Below are positions 1 to 7,390 of a stretch of DNA of 64,000 bases, piece by piece. Numbering within the stretch: position 1 is the first letter of the stretch; every line of letters begins with the position of its first letter. Below the pieces are notes generated by a model that did no database searches, was not told where the DNA came from, and saw nothing but the letters and a program-made list of their open reading frames with translations. Both the position numbers and the translations under genes were made by a program. Source of the DNA: Hamadaea sp013361475 (GTDB lineage: Bacteria; Actinomycetota; Actinomycetes; Mycobacteriales; Micromonosporaceae); contig NZ_JBFAHM010000024.1 in NCBI RefSeq assembly GCF_040654195.1, positions 14,211-78,210 of the forward strand. The letters are read 5' to 3'.

Positions 1-49
1 GCGTTTCGCCGGGTTTATCCGCCTAGCATCGGGGTAGGCAGCGCGGCTT

Positions 50-850
50 TCACTTCAAGACGTCGTCCAGGAAGTCGATGCCGGCGTCGATCAGCCCGCC
101 GATGTCGGCGTATCCGACGAAGCAGTGGTCACCGCCCTCGGCGGCCAGGAGGTCGCAGCGTACGCCGACCCCGCGCAGCGCCTCGGCCAGCGCGACCGAC
201 TGTGCGAACGGCACGACCTGGTCGTCGGTGCCGTGCACGGCGAGGAACGGCGGCGCGCCCGCGTGCACCCGATGCACCGGGCTGGCCGCCCGGGCGGTCT
301 CGGTCACCGTCTTGAGCGCTCCGCCGAGATACATCGCGACGTTGTCGCCGGGATCGTCGCGGCCCCGCAAGGCGACGAAGTCGGAGACGCCGTACCAGTC
401 GACGACCGCCTGCACTGCGGTGTCCCCGCTGCCCAGCAGCCCGGCGAGCGCGGCGAGCTGACCGCCGGCGGACTCGCCCAGCGTCGCGAACCGGTCCGCG
501 TCCAGCCCGAACCGGCCGGCGTACGCCCGGACCCAGCGGATGGCCGCCTGGACGTCGTCGAGCTGCCCCGGGAAGGAGATCTCGCGGCCGAGCCGGTAGT
601 CGACGTCGGCGACGGCGTAGCCCCGGTCCACCAGGCGCTGGTGGAAGCCGAACGGTGAGATCGAGTCCGGCAGCCAGACCCGGCTGCCGGACATCCACCC
701 GCCCCCATGCACCCAGAACACCACCGGGAAGGGCCCCTCACCCGCCGGAATGTGCAGATCCAGCTGGAGCGGGCGGTACCCAGGCGGGTCGGCGACCACG
801 ATGCCCGGGTGCGTCACCGTAGGTCGGGGCATGAACGGCAGAAGATCCAT
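50..850 (-). CDS. alpha/beta hydrolase, BD-FAE/HSL-type esterase
   Basis: A 266-residue cytoplasmic serine esterase of the alpha/beta-hydrolase fold. The oxyanion-hole motif HGGGW is at residues 48-52, the nucleophile elbow GESAGG at 125-130 (Ser127), the acid in HGTDDQVVPF near 209-210, and the catalytic His in GGDHCF at 242. The HGGGW/GxSxG pair places it with the hormone-sensitive lipase and kynurenine-formamidase-like BD-FAE group; the substrate cannot be read from sequence and is probably a short acyl ester. There is no signal peptide. The ATG at 850 lies 6 nt after a TAGGTT -10 box (862-857, minus strand) with no Shine-Dalgarno, so the mRNA is probably leaderless. It lies downstream of the LysR gene on the same strand. 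Confidence 0.88.
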   Translation of the reverse strand: MDLLPFMPRPTVTHPGIVVADPPGYRPLQLDLHIPAGEGPFPVVFWVHGGGWMSGSRVWLPDSISPFGFHQRLVDRGYAVADVDYRLGREISFPGQLDDVQAAIRWVRAYAGRFGLDADRFATLGESAGGQLAALAGLLGSGDTAVQAVVDWYGVSDFVALRGRDDPGDNVAMYLGGALKTVTETARAASPVHRVHAGAPPFLAVHGTDDQVVPFAQSVALAEALRGVGVRCDLLAAEGGDHCFVGYADIGGLIDAGIDFLDDVLK

Positions 851-1060
851 GCCCCCAACCTACGCCCGGCAAGTCTCCCCAGTAGGTGGTGGCGGGCGCG
901 GCGGCACGCACCGCACCGACACGCCCGCCGTGGCGGGGCACGGCCGCCGAGGGGAGTCGAACCGGAGTCTTCACCGAAGGAGCTACGGGGCGTAGAAATC
1001 ACGTGTCATGCGGCGAACGCTAGCGGGATGATCGCCGGGCCGAGAGTTGTCACGGAGGTC
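851..1060. other. intergenic region, no gene seen
   Basis: A 210-bp gap between the LysR gene and the esterase, both on the minus strand. Apart from the esterase -10 box at 857-862 I see no coding or RNA signal. A stretch near 950-960 resembles a tRNA T-loop, but the flanking stem does not pair. Confidence 0.5.
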
Positions 1061-2041
1061 TTATCGCGCGGGATAAGGCTCCGGATGATGCCGCAGCCAT
1101 CGGGTGTACGCCGTGCTCCGGGCCACCGCGTCGGCGTACGCGGAGCGCGCGTGACCCACGACCTGATCGGCCGCAGCCGAGGCCGCCGACCCCGGTCGCC
1201 ACCCGATCAGGTGACGCCACCGCAGCCCGTCGGAGCGCAGCGGCACCACCGCGACACCCGGCGAACCCCGGAAGGTCGGCTGGCACAGGGCGACCGCGTC
1301 CCCCGTACGCACGAGGTCGATGCAGCCGCCGACGTCGGTCTCGAAGATCGGGCGGGGAGCGAACCCGGCACGGGCGCAGGCGGCCGCGAAACAGTCGGCG
1401 AAGCAGCCGTCCCCGGGGGTGGCCGCCCAGAACGCGTCGGCCAGCTGAGCGAGATCGACCTCGTCGGACGCGGCCAGCGGATGGTCTGCCGACAACAGGA
1501 TGAACACGGGCGCGTCGGCGATCAGCTCCCAGGACAGCCGGGCGCTCAGCTCGGACCGCGCCTCGCCGAGCGCGCCGCCGCACATGCCGACCAGGGCGAA
1601 GTCCAGTTTGTCGCCGAGCAGCATCTCCTGGAGTTCTACCGTGGACCACGACGGGTGGGAGGTGATCCGCGCGGCCGGCTGATCGGCGCTGAGCCGGGCG
1701 ACGAGCCCGCCGATCAGCGGCCCGTTCACCGCCCCGAGCCGGTACGCCGCCGGTTCGGCCGGCTGCGACAGGCTCTCGGCAAGCCGGGTCGCCTCCTCCT
1801 CCAGCCCTTGCGCCGCCGGGAGCAGCACCCGGGCGCGAGCCAGCACCAGCTCGCCCAGCTCGGTCGGGCGTACGCCGGTGTGGTCGCGGTCGAACAGCCG
1901 GCCGCCGAAGATGCGCTCGATCCGTTGCAGCTGCGTGGTCAACGCGGGCGTGGCCAGCCCCAGCCGGGCCGCGGCCTTGGTGACACTGCCCGCGTCGGCG
2001 ATTTCGCACACCGCCCGGAGGTGGCGGAGTTCCACCCGCAT
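1061..2041 (-). CDS. LysR-family transcriptional regulator
   Basis: A 326-residue LysR-type regulator. The N-terminal winged helix-turn-helix (about residues 3-60) shows the family pattern LRHLRAVCEIADAGSVTKAA, followed by the linker helix and a periplasmic-binding-protein-like effector domain to about 300. The ATG at 2041 is 6 nt after a TAGCAT -10 box (2053-2048), indicating a leaderless transcript. It is divergent from the DUF1772-like membrane gene at 2103, so that gene is the most likely target. The effector is unknown. Confidence 0.93.
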   Translation of the reverse strand: MRVELRHLRAVCEIADAGSVTKAAARLGLATPALTTQLQRIERIFGGRLFDRDHTGVRPTELGELVLARARVLLPAAQGLEEEATRLAESLSQPAEPAAYRLGAVNGPLIGGLVARLSADQPAARITSHPSWSTVELQEMLLGDKLDFALVGMCGGALGEARSELSARLSWELIADAPVFILLSADHPLAASDEVDLAQLADAFWAATPGDGCFADCFAAACARAGFAPRPIFETDVGGCIDLVRTGDAVALCQPTFRGSPGVAVVPLRSDGLRWRHLIGWRPGSAASAAADQVVGHARSAYADAVARSTAYTRWLRHHPEPYPAR

Positions 2042-2102
2042 TGGATGATGCTACGACTCCAGCCACGGCCAGTACCAGGTCGCCGTTCACTATCGTGGGC
2101 AC

Positions 2103-2582
2103 GTGGACTTCACGGACTTCGTCGTCATCCTCGCCGGGACGCTGACCGCGCTCACCGGCGGTCTCCTCTTCTGCTTCGCCGTCGCGAACAACCTCGCGCT
2201 GAAGCTCGTCGACGACCGCACCTATGTGACGGTCGTGCAGAAGACGAACCTGCGGATCGTGAACCCCGTCTTCCTGCCCGCCTTCCTCGGGCCGGTCCTG
2301 CTGCTGCCGCTCGCGACGATCCTGGCCGCCGGGACGGGCGCGTTCGGCTGGCTGCTCGCCGCGTCGATCGCGTACGTCGTGGGGCCGTTCGGCGTCACCG
2401 TCAGCCAGAACATCCCGCTGAACAAGCGGCTCGACGCGGTCGACGTGCCGACCGCGTCCGATGAGGAGTTGGCCGCCGCTCGTGGCTGGTTCGAGCAGCC
2501 GTGGATCGCCCGCCACACCGCGCGTACGGTGCTGGGCGTGATCGCGATCGTCCTGGTCTTCGTCGCCGCTGTCCGCCTCTAG
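2103..2582 (+). CDS. DUF1772-like (anthrone-oxygenase-type) membrane protein
   Basis: A 159-residue integral membrane protein with four predicted helices (about residues 7-28, 52-75, 79-98, 137-157). The layout and the NIPLN segment near residue 104 fit the DUF1772 / anthrone-oxygenase-like family, small four-helix proteins of mostly unknown substrate. The GTG start is 6 nt after a TATCGT -10 box (2091-2096), so it is probably leaderless. It is divergent from the LysR gene and is followed 13 bp later by copy 1 of the 65-bp palindrome. Confidence 0.75.
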   Translation: MDFTDFVVILAGTLTALTGGLLFCFAVANNLALKLVDDRTYVTVVQKTNLRIVNPVFLPAFLGPVLLLPLATILAAGTGAFGWLLAASIAYVVGPFGVTVSQNIPLNKRLDAVDVPTASDEELAAARGWFEQPWIARHTARTVLGVIAIVLVFVAAVRL

Positions 2583-2595
2583 CGGCCCCGGCTTG

Positions 2596-2660
2596 GCGCT
2601 GGATCAGGGTTCCGGGCCGAATCTTGAGCCAAGATTCGACCGAGAACCCTGATCCAGCGC
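2596..2660. repeat. 65-bp palindromic element, copy 1
   Basis: Near-perfect inverted repeat centred on 2628. The left arm begins GCGCTGGATCAGGGTTC and ends CGAATCTTG; a 3-nt loop (2627-2629) is followed by the mirrored right arm ending GATCCAGCGC. The element lies between the convergent ends of the DUF1772-like gene and ohr and could act as a bidirectional terminator. Copies 2-4 are at 14490, 37845 and 46137. Confidence 0.9.
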
Positions 2661-2678
2661 CCAACGCGGCGAGCCGAG

Positions 2679-3089
2679 CTACTCGATGACGATCTGGACG
2701 GGGATGTTGCCCCGGGTCGCGTTCGAGTACGGGCACACCTGGTGGGCGGCCGCGACGAGTTCCTCGCCCGGTGCACCGGCGAGGTGGTCGGGCAGCTCGA
2801 CACGCATCACCACGGACAGCGAGAAGCTGCCGTCCTCGTGGTGGTGCAGCCCGACTTCGGCGGTGGCGGCGCTGCCTCCGGCGTCGATCCGGCGGCGCCG
2901 GGCGGTCGCCTGGAGCGCGGAGATGAAGCAGGCCGCGTAACCGGCGGCGAACAGTTGCTCCGGGTTGGTGCCGTCGCCGTCGCCGCCGAACTCCTTCTGC
3001 AGGGCCAGCTTGACGTCGAGGCGGCCGTCGCTGGTCACCGCGCGGGTGTCCCGGCCGGCGGAGGTGGCGACCGCGGTGTACACGCTCAT
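2679..3089 (-). CDS. ohr: organic hydroperoxide resistance protein (OsmC/Ohr family)
   Basis: A 136-residue OsmC/Ohr-fold thiol peroxidase that reduces organic hydroperoxides in the cytoplasm. Both redox cysteines are present: Cys54 in GYAACF and Cys119 in VCPYSNATRGN, the latter sequence characteristic of Ohr. I place the start at the ATG at 3089, because AAAGGTG lies 7 nt upstream; an in-frame GTG at 3098 overlaps that ribosome site. It is divergent from a TetR gene, with two identical-type operators between them. Ohr is usually controlled by a MarR-type OhrR, so TetR control is unusual. Confidence 0.93.
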   Translation of the reverse strand: MSVYTAVATSAGRDTRAVTSDGRLDVKLALQKEFGGDGDGTNPEQLFAAGYAACFISALQATARRRRIDAGGSAATAEVGLHHHEDGSFSLSVVMRVELPDHLAGAPGEELVAAAHQVCPYSNATRGNIPVQIVIE

Positions 3090-3114
3090 GAGACGCACCT
3101 TTCGGGAGAGGAAC

Positions 3115-3130
3115 CAGACAGACCTGTCTG
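3115..3130. promoter_or_regulatory. TetR operator 1 (ohr side)
   Basis: Perfect inverted repeat CAGACAG-AC-CTGTCTG in the ohr/TetR divergent region. Operator 2 has the same core 35 bp further on. Binding by the neighbouring TetR is inferred from position and symmetry. Confidence 0.88.
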
Positions 3131-3149
3131 TTCGATGTTGGGCCGAGAA

Positions 3150-3165
3150 TAGACAGACCTGTCTG
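3150..3165. promoter_or_regulatory. TetR operator 2 (TetR side)
   Basis: TAGACAG-AC-CTGTCTG, the same 7-2-7 palindrome with one end base changed. It lies immediately before the TAAAGT -10 box (3167-3172) of the TetR gene, so a bound repressor would block its promoter, giving autorepression. Confidence 0.88.
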
Positions 3166-3178
3166 GTAAAGTCAAGCC

Positions 3179-3739
3179 ATGACGACCGTCAAGGAGAGCC
3201 CCGCCCGCCGGCGCATCCTCGACACCGCGACCGCGCTCTTCTACGGCGAGGGCGTCCACGCCGTCGGCGTCGACCGGATCATCGCCGAGGCGGGCGTGGC
3301 GAAAGCGACCTTCTACCACCACTTCCCCGCCAAGGACGACCTCGTCCGGTCCTATCTGGACGAGCAATACGCCCGCCAGCGGGAGTCGTTCGGCGTCGTC
3401 CGCGCCCGTGCGCTGACGCCACAGGAGACGATCGCCGAGATCTTCGAATACATGATCAAGTTCGGCACGGATCCGGGCTACCGGGGGTGCCCGTTCATCA
3501 ACGTCGCGGCCGAGTATCCCGATCCGCGCGATCCCGTCCGCCAGATCGTGGAGCAGCAGCGCGCGTGGACCCGCGCGACCTTCCGCGAGCTGCTGGCCGC
3601 GGCCGGCGATCCGGACCCGGACCGGGGGGCGGGCGTCCTGATGCTGCTGCGCGACGGTGTCGCCGTGGGCAGCGATCTCGACGACACCGAAGCGCTGCGA
3701 GCCGTCACGCGAGACGCCGTCACGCGCGTACTGAATTAG
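3179..3739 (+). CDS. TetR-family regulator of ohr
   Basis: A 186-residue TetR repressor. The helix-turn-helix occupies about residues 12-58 (GVDRIIAEAGVAKATFYHHF), followed by an all-helical ligand domain. There is one cysteine, Cys104 in YRGCPFINVA, at a position conserved in a TetR subfamily, so thiol-based peroxide sensing is conceivable. The ATG is 6 nt after TAAAGT (3167-3172), consistent with a leaderless mRNA, and the promoter is overlapped by operator 2. Its divergent partner is ohr. Its TAG stop forms the first bases of the -10 box of the next gene. Confidence 0.92.
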   Translation: MTTVKESPARRRILDTATALFYGEGVHAVGVDRIIAEAGVAKATFYHHFPAKDDLVRSYLDEQYARQRESFGVVRARALTPQETIAEIFEYMIKFGTDPGYRGCPFINVAAEYPDPRDPVRQIVEQQRAWTRATFRELLAAAGDPDPDRGAGVLMLLRDGVAVGSDLDDTEALRAVTRDAVTRVLN

Positions 3740-3749
3740 GCTGACTCGG

Positions 3750-4514
3750 GTGGACCTGATCACCGTCGAGATCGACGGCGCCGCTCCGACGCCCGCCCAG
3801 CTTCAGACGCTGGCGTTGGCACCGTATGGGCACTTCACCGCGATGCAGGTCCGCGACGGTCGCGTGCGGGGTCTCGAGCTGCATCTGGACCGGCTCACCC
3901 AGGCCAACGCCGAGATGTTCGACGCCGGGCTCGACGGCGACCATGTCCGGGCGCTCATCCGGCACGCGCTCGGCGACCTCGCCGACGCGTCGGTGCGCGT
4001 ACTGATCTTCGGTGAACAGCCAGGCGATCCGGTCACCACGGTGGTCACCGTCCGCCCGCCGTTCCACTCCCCCGCGACGACCAGCCTGCTGCCCGTCGAC
4101 TACTCGCGTACCGTGGCGCATCTCAAGCGCACCAACGACTTCGGGCAGGCGTACTGGGGTCGGCACGCGGCGCGCGCGGGCTTCGGCGACGCACTGCTCG
4201 TCACCCCCGGCGGCGCGGTGGCCGAGGCCGGCATCGCCAACGTCGGCTTCTGGGACGGCGCGCGCATCGTCTGGCCGGAGGCCCCCATGCTGCGGGGGAT
4301 CACGCTCCAGGTGGTCCAGCCCCGGCTCGCGCCTCCCCAGCTGCATCAAGTGATACGCCTGACGCAGTGCACCGATTTCACCAGTGCGTTCGTCACCAAC
4401 TCGCGTGGTATCTCGGCGGTGACGCGGATCGGCGACCACGAGTACGCCGTGGACGCCGAGCTGATGCGCGAACTGCACCGGGCCTACGAGTCGGCGCCGG
4501 CCGATCCGATCTAG
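3750..4514 (+). CDS. class IV aminotransferase (PabC/IlvE-like)
   Basis: A 254-residue PLP enzyme of fold type IV, the family of aminodeoxychorismate lyase, branched-chain and D-amino-acid aminotransferases. The probable Schiff-base lysine is Lys126 in HLKRTNDF and the conserved Glu is Glu159 in VAEAGIANVGFW. The exact reaction cannot be assigned. The GTG start is 7 nt after TAGGCT (3737-3742), whose TAG is the stop codon of the upstream TetR gene, so this gene probably has its own leaderless promoter. It converges with the siderophore-interacting protein gene, whose stop is 1 bp away. Confidence 0.85.
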   Translation: MDLITVEIDGAAPTPAQLQTLALAPYGHFTAMQVRDGRVRGLELHLDRLTQANAEMFDAGLDGDHVRALIRHALGDLADASVRVLIFGEQPGDPVTTVVTVRPPFHSPATTSLLPVDYSRTVAHLKRTNDFGQAYWGRHAARAGFGDALLVTPGGAVAEAGIANVGFWDGARIVWPEAPMLRGITLQVVQPRLAPPQLHQVIRLTQCTDFTSAFVTNSRGISAVTRIGDHEYAVDAELMRELHRAYESAPADPI

Positions 4515-4515
4515 G

Positions 4516-5400
4516 TCAGGCGCCCTCGGCCCTGCCCTGCCGCCAGTAGCCCATGAACGCCACCGAGCCCCGGTCGAGGCCGAACTCGGTGACCAGCGCT
4601 CGACGCAGGGTCTTGATGACCCCGGCCTCGCCGGCGAGCCAGGCGTACCGGCCGTCCGGGACGACCTCGGGGACCTCCCAGAGCAGCTGCTGATCGACGT
4701 CGACATCCTCCAACGTGGACGCACCGGCGCCGACCGGCACCGGGAGCATCCGCTCCGCGGCCGCGCGGACCGCCGCGATCAGCCGTACGCCGTGCGCCGC
4801 GCCGTCGCGGGGCAGCCACGTCACGGACACTCCGGCCGGGGCGGCGATCGGCAAGTGGTCGCCGGAGACCGGCACCTCCATCAGCGCGACGCCTTGCGCG
4901 TCGGCGGGCAGCCGTTCGAGGATCCCCGCGATCGCCGGTACGGCGGTTTCGTCCCCGGCCAGCAGCACGCTGCCGAGCACGGCCGGCGGGTGGAAGTCGA
5001 TCCCGCCGTGGACGCCGCCGTACAACGCGTCCGGGCCGTAGACGGCCAGTTCGTCGCCCGGCTGGACCTCGCCGGCCCAGCGGGACGCCGGACCGGTCAC
5101 ACCGTGCAGCGCGACGTCGAAGTCCACCTCCGCCGGCTCCGTACGCACGGCGCGAACCGTATAGGTGCGGATCGGATTCTGCCGCTCCGCCGGCAGGGCA
5201 CGCCATTGCGCGTACCAGTCGTCTGTGACCGGAAGATCGCGCACCCCCCGGCCGGGCAGCGGCAGGATGAGCTTGAACCGCTGGTCGTAGCCGTTGTCGG
5301 CGAAGTCGCGCAGCGACTCGCCGCCGAGCGTGACCCGGACGAAGGAGGGGCTGAGGGGCGTGACCCGGACGACGCGGACCGGGAAGAGGCGGAACGGCAC
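4516..5400 (-). CDS. siderophore-interacting protein (FAD/NAD(P)H ferric-siderophore reductase)
   Basis: A 294-residue SIP-family flavoprotein that releases iron from imported ferric siderophores by reduction in the cytoplasm. The N-terminal FAD-binding barrel carries RTYTVR (78-83). The C-terminal nucleotide domain has GDETAVPAI near 170, a YAWLAGE segment near 250, and the family-typical end FMGYWRQGRAE. The GTG at 5400 is exactly 6 nt after TATCCT (5412-5407), with TTGACA at 5437-5432, so the message should be leaderless. An iron box covers the promoter, so expression is expected to rise under iron limitation through a DtxR/IdeR-type repressor. No siderophore synthesis or uptake genes lie nearby. 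Confidence 0.94.
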   Translation of the reverse strand: MPFRLFPVRVVRVTPLSPSFVRVTLGGESLRDFADNGYDQRFKLILPLPGRGVRDLPVTDDWYAQWRALPAERQNPIRTYTVRAVRTEPAEVDFDVALHGVTGPASRWAGEVQPGDELAVYGPDALYGGVHGGIDFHPPAVLGSVLLAGDETAVPAIAGILERLPADAQGVALMEVPVSGDHLPIAAPAGVSVTWLPRDGAAHGVRLIAAVRAAAERMLPVPVGAGASTLEDVDVDQQLLWEVPEVVPDGRYAWLAGEAGVIKTLRRALVTEFGLDRGSVAFMGYWRQGRAEGA

Positions 5401-5409
5401 ACGGTGAGG

Positions 5410-5428
5410 ATAGGTTAGGCTACCCTCA
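5410..5428. promoter_or_regulatory. iron box (DtxR/IdeR-type operator) and SIP promoter
   Basis: The sequence ATAGGTTAGGCTACCCTCA resembles the actinobacterial IdeR/DmdR 19-bp iron box (TTAGGTTAGGCTCACCTAA type). It is embedded in a longer inverted repeat with arms ACGGTGAGG / CCTCACCGT (5401-5432). It overlaps the SIP -10 box and lies inside the spacer from TTGACA. Confidence 0.85.
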
Positions 5429-5447
5429 CCGTGTCAAGCGCCTCCGG

Positions 5448-6221
5448 TCAGATCGACTTCTGATAGCCGCGGAAGCTGCGGATCGACAGGCCGACCAGTG
5501 CCAGCGCGAGGACGAGCAGCCCGCCGCCGAGCCGCGCGGTCGCCGCCCAGTCTGGACTCGCGCTCAGCGCAGTGCGGCCGATCTCGACCGCCCAGTTCAC
5601 CGGGTTCGCCGCCGCGGCGTGCTGGATCCAGCCGGGCATCAGATCCCGAGCCATGAACGCCGTCGACAGGAAGGTCAGCGGCAGCAGCAGGAAGATGCTG
5701 AGGCCTATGATGGTCTCGCGCTGGCGCACGGCCAAGCCCATCGCGGTCGACAAGCCGTTGAACACCGTCCCGAGCAGTACGCACGCCGCCAGCAGCGCCG
5801 CGACGCCGCCGACGCCGCCCGGGAACTGCGCCCCGGCGAGCCACCCGAGCAGCACGATGATCAGCGACTGGACGATCGTGCTGACCGCCGCCTCGATGAC
5901 TCCCGCGTTGACGATGGCGCTCCGGCGGATCGGGGCGACCAGGAAGCGGTTCAGCGTGCCGCGATCGATCTCGTCGATGGCGGCCATGCCGGACCACATG
6001 TTCGCCGAGACCGCGTTCATCACGACGACCCCCGGGATCAAATAGTCCAGATAGGACGACGAGCCGAAGCCGGGCAGTTCGACGATCCGCTTGAACAACG
6101 CCCCGAACAGGAACAGCCACACAGCCGGTTGCACCAGCGTGATGACGAGCACCGCGGGCTGCCGGAACAGCGCCTTGAGCCGCCGGTGCGTCATCCACCA
6201 GGTCTGCGTCAGCAGGTTCAT
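5448..6221 (-). CDS. ABC-2 type transporter permease (DrrB-like)
   Basis: A 257-residue membrane subunit of an ABC-2 exporter. About six hydrophobic helices are visible, with the first near residues 22-43 (PAVLVITLVQPAVWLFLFGA) and the last near 220-240. The segment ANPVNWAVEIGRTAL near the C-terminus is typical of DrrB/NodJ-type permeases of daunorubicin-like drug and lipid exporters. The start is the ATG at 6221, which overlaps the ATPase stop as ATGA. It works with the ATPase encoded immediately upstream. Confidence 0.93.
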   Translation of the reverse strand: MNLLTQTWWMTHRRLKALFRQPAVLVITLVQPAVWLFLFGALFKRIVELPGFGSSSYLDYLIPGVVVMNAVSANMWSGMAAIDEIDRGTLNRFLVAPIRRSAIVNAGVIEAAVSTIVQSLIIVLLGWLAGAQFPGGVGGVAALLAACVLLGTVFNGLSTAMGLAVRQRETIIGLSIFLLLPLTFLSTAFMARDLMPGWIQHAAAANPVNWAVEIGRTALSASPDWAATARLGGGLLVLALALVGLSIRSFRGYQKSI

Positions 6222-7246
6222 GCCGCCACCTCCAGCGTCTGCTCGCCCACGTGCTCGTCCGTCTGCCCGGCCGTTTTCGCGCCGGTCTTCTCCGCGTCGA
6301 ACCGGCGTCCGGTGTAGCGCAGGTAGACGTCGTCCAGCGACGGACGGGCGACGGTCACCGCCGCCACCGGTACGCCCGCCCGGTCGAGCGCGGCGAGGAT
6401 GCCGGGCACGGCTGCCGCGCCGTCGTCGGCGCGGGCGCTGACCGTCGCACCGTCCACGGTGGTCTCGCGCACGCCGGGCAGCTCGCCGAGCACCGTCGCC
6501 ACCTCGTTTCCGGCGGGCTGCCGCAGCCGCAGGTGAACGGCGTCGCCACGGAGTTCGCCCTTGAGCGCCTCCGGTTCGCCTTCGGCGACGACGCGCCCGT
6601 CGTCGACGATCGCCAGCCGGGCGGCCAGCCGGTCCGCCTCGTCCAGGTAGTGCGTCGTGAGGACCACAGCCAGCGAGTCGTCGGCGGCCAGCCGGGCGAT
6701 CTCGGCCCAGAGGGCGGCCCGCGCCTCGGGGTCGAGCCCGGTGGTGGGCTCGTCGAGGAACAGCACCTGCGGGCGGTGCACCAGGCCCAGCGCCACGTCC
6801 AGCCGTCGCTGCATCCCGCCCGAGTACGCCTTGACCGGCCGCCCCGCCGCCTCGGTCAGCCCGAACCGATCCAGGAGTTCGGCGACCCGCTTCTTCAGGC
6901 CGGCGCCGGACAGCCCGTAGAGGCGGCCCTGCAGCATCAGGTTGTCCCGGCCGGTGGCGGCCGGATCGGCGCCCGAGCGCTGCGCCACCACCCCGATCAC
7001 CCGGCGTACGCGATCGGGCTCGCGCAGCACGTCGAACCCGGCGACCGTGGCCGTCCCGCTGTCGGGACGTGCGAGCGTGGTCAGAATCTTGATCGTGGTG
7101 GACTTGCCGGCGCCGTTCGGGCCCAGCAGCCCGAACACCTCGCCCGGCTGGACGGTCAACGACAGCCCGTCCAGCGCCCGGACGTCGCCGGGATAGGTTT
7201 TGACGAGGGCCTCGGCCACGACGGCCGGCCCTGCGGTGTCTCGCAT
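6218..7246 (-). CDS. ABC transporter ATP-binding protein (DrrA-like)
   Basis: A 342-residue ATPase of a DrrAB-type exporter. Walker A GPNGAGKST is at 42-50, the signature YSGGMQRR at 141-148, Walker B VLFLDEP at 161-167 and the switch His in TTHYLDEAD near 195. A C-terminal accessory domain (about 230-320) is typical of DrrA. A GGAGGAG ribosome site lies just before the ATG at 7246. The gene overlaps the permease by 4 bp and follows the PadR gene on the same strand, suggesting PadR-controlled multidrug or antibiotic self-protection. Confidence 0.95.
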   Translation of the reverse strand: MRDTAGPAVVAEALVKTYPGDVRALDGLSLTVQPGEVFGLLGPNGAGKSTTIKILTTLARPDSGTATVAGFDVLREPDRVRRVIGVVAQRSGADPAATGRDNLMLQGRLYGLSGAGLKKRVAELLDRFGLTEAAGRPVKAYSGGMQRRLDVALGLVHRPQVLFLDEPTTGLDPEARAALWAEIARLAADDSLAVVLTTHYLDEADRLAARLAIVDDGRVVAEGEPEALKGELRGDAVHLRLRQPAGNEVATVLGELPGVRETTVDGATVSARADDGAAAVPGILAALDRAGVPVAAVTVARPSLDDVYLRYTGRRFDAEKTGAKTAGQTDEHVGEQTLEVAA

Positions 7247-7260
7247 CTTCTCCTCCGGTG

Positions 7261-7272
7261 GGTACGCGTACC
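7261..7272. promoter_or_regulatory. palindrome upstream of the ABC exporter operon
   Basis: Perfect 12-bp palindrome GGTACGCGTACC, 14 bp upstream of the ATPase start codon, in the expected 5' untranslated or promoter region. It could be an operator; no regulator is assigned. Confidence 0.45.
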
Positions 7273-7348
7273 GGCACCGGCGAGACGGTTATCCTTGCTG
7301 GTGCGACCGGGCAATCGGGCCGCCTCGCGGTTCGGTTCGCTCTGGTTT

Positions 7349-7382
7349 GCCCCGGCGAGGTGTTGCAGCACCGCGCCGGGGC
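7349..7382. terminator. hairpin downstream of padR
   Basis: Stem GCCCCGGCG pairs with CGCCGGGGC around a loop, 8 bp beyond the PadR stop codon. A T-run follows on the plus-strand side, so the poor minus-strand U-tract makes termination of padR only moderately convincing. Confidence 0.5.
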
Positions 7383-7390
7383 GCTTTTCG

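Noticed and set aside
945..965. tRNA-like T-loop sequence (reverse strand GGTTCGACTCC)
   Set aside because: The bases around the loop do not form a T-stem, and no anticodon or acceptor stem can be built.
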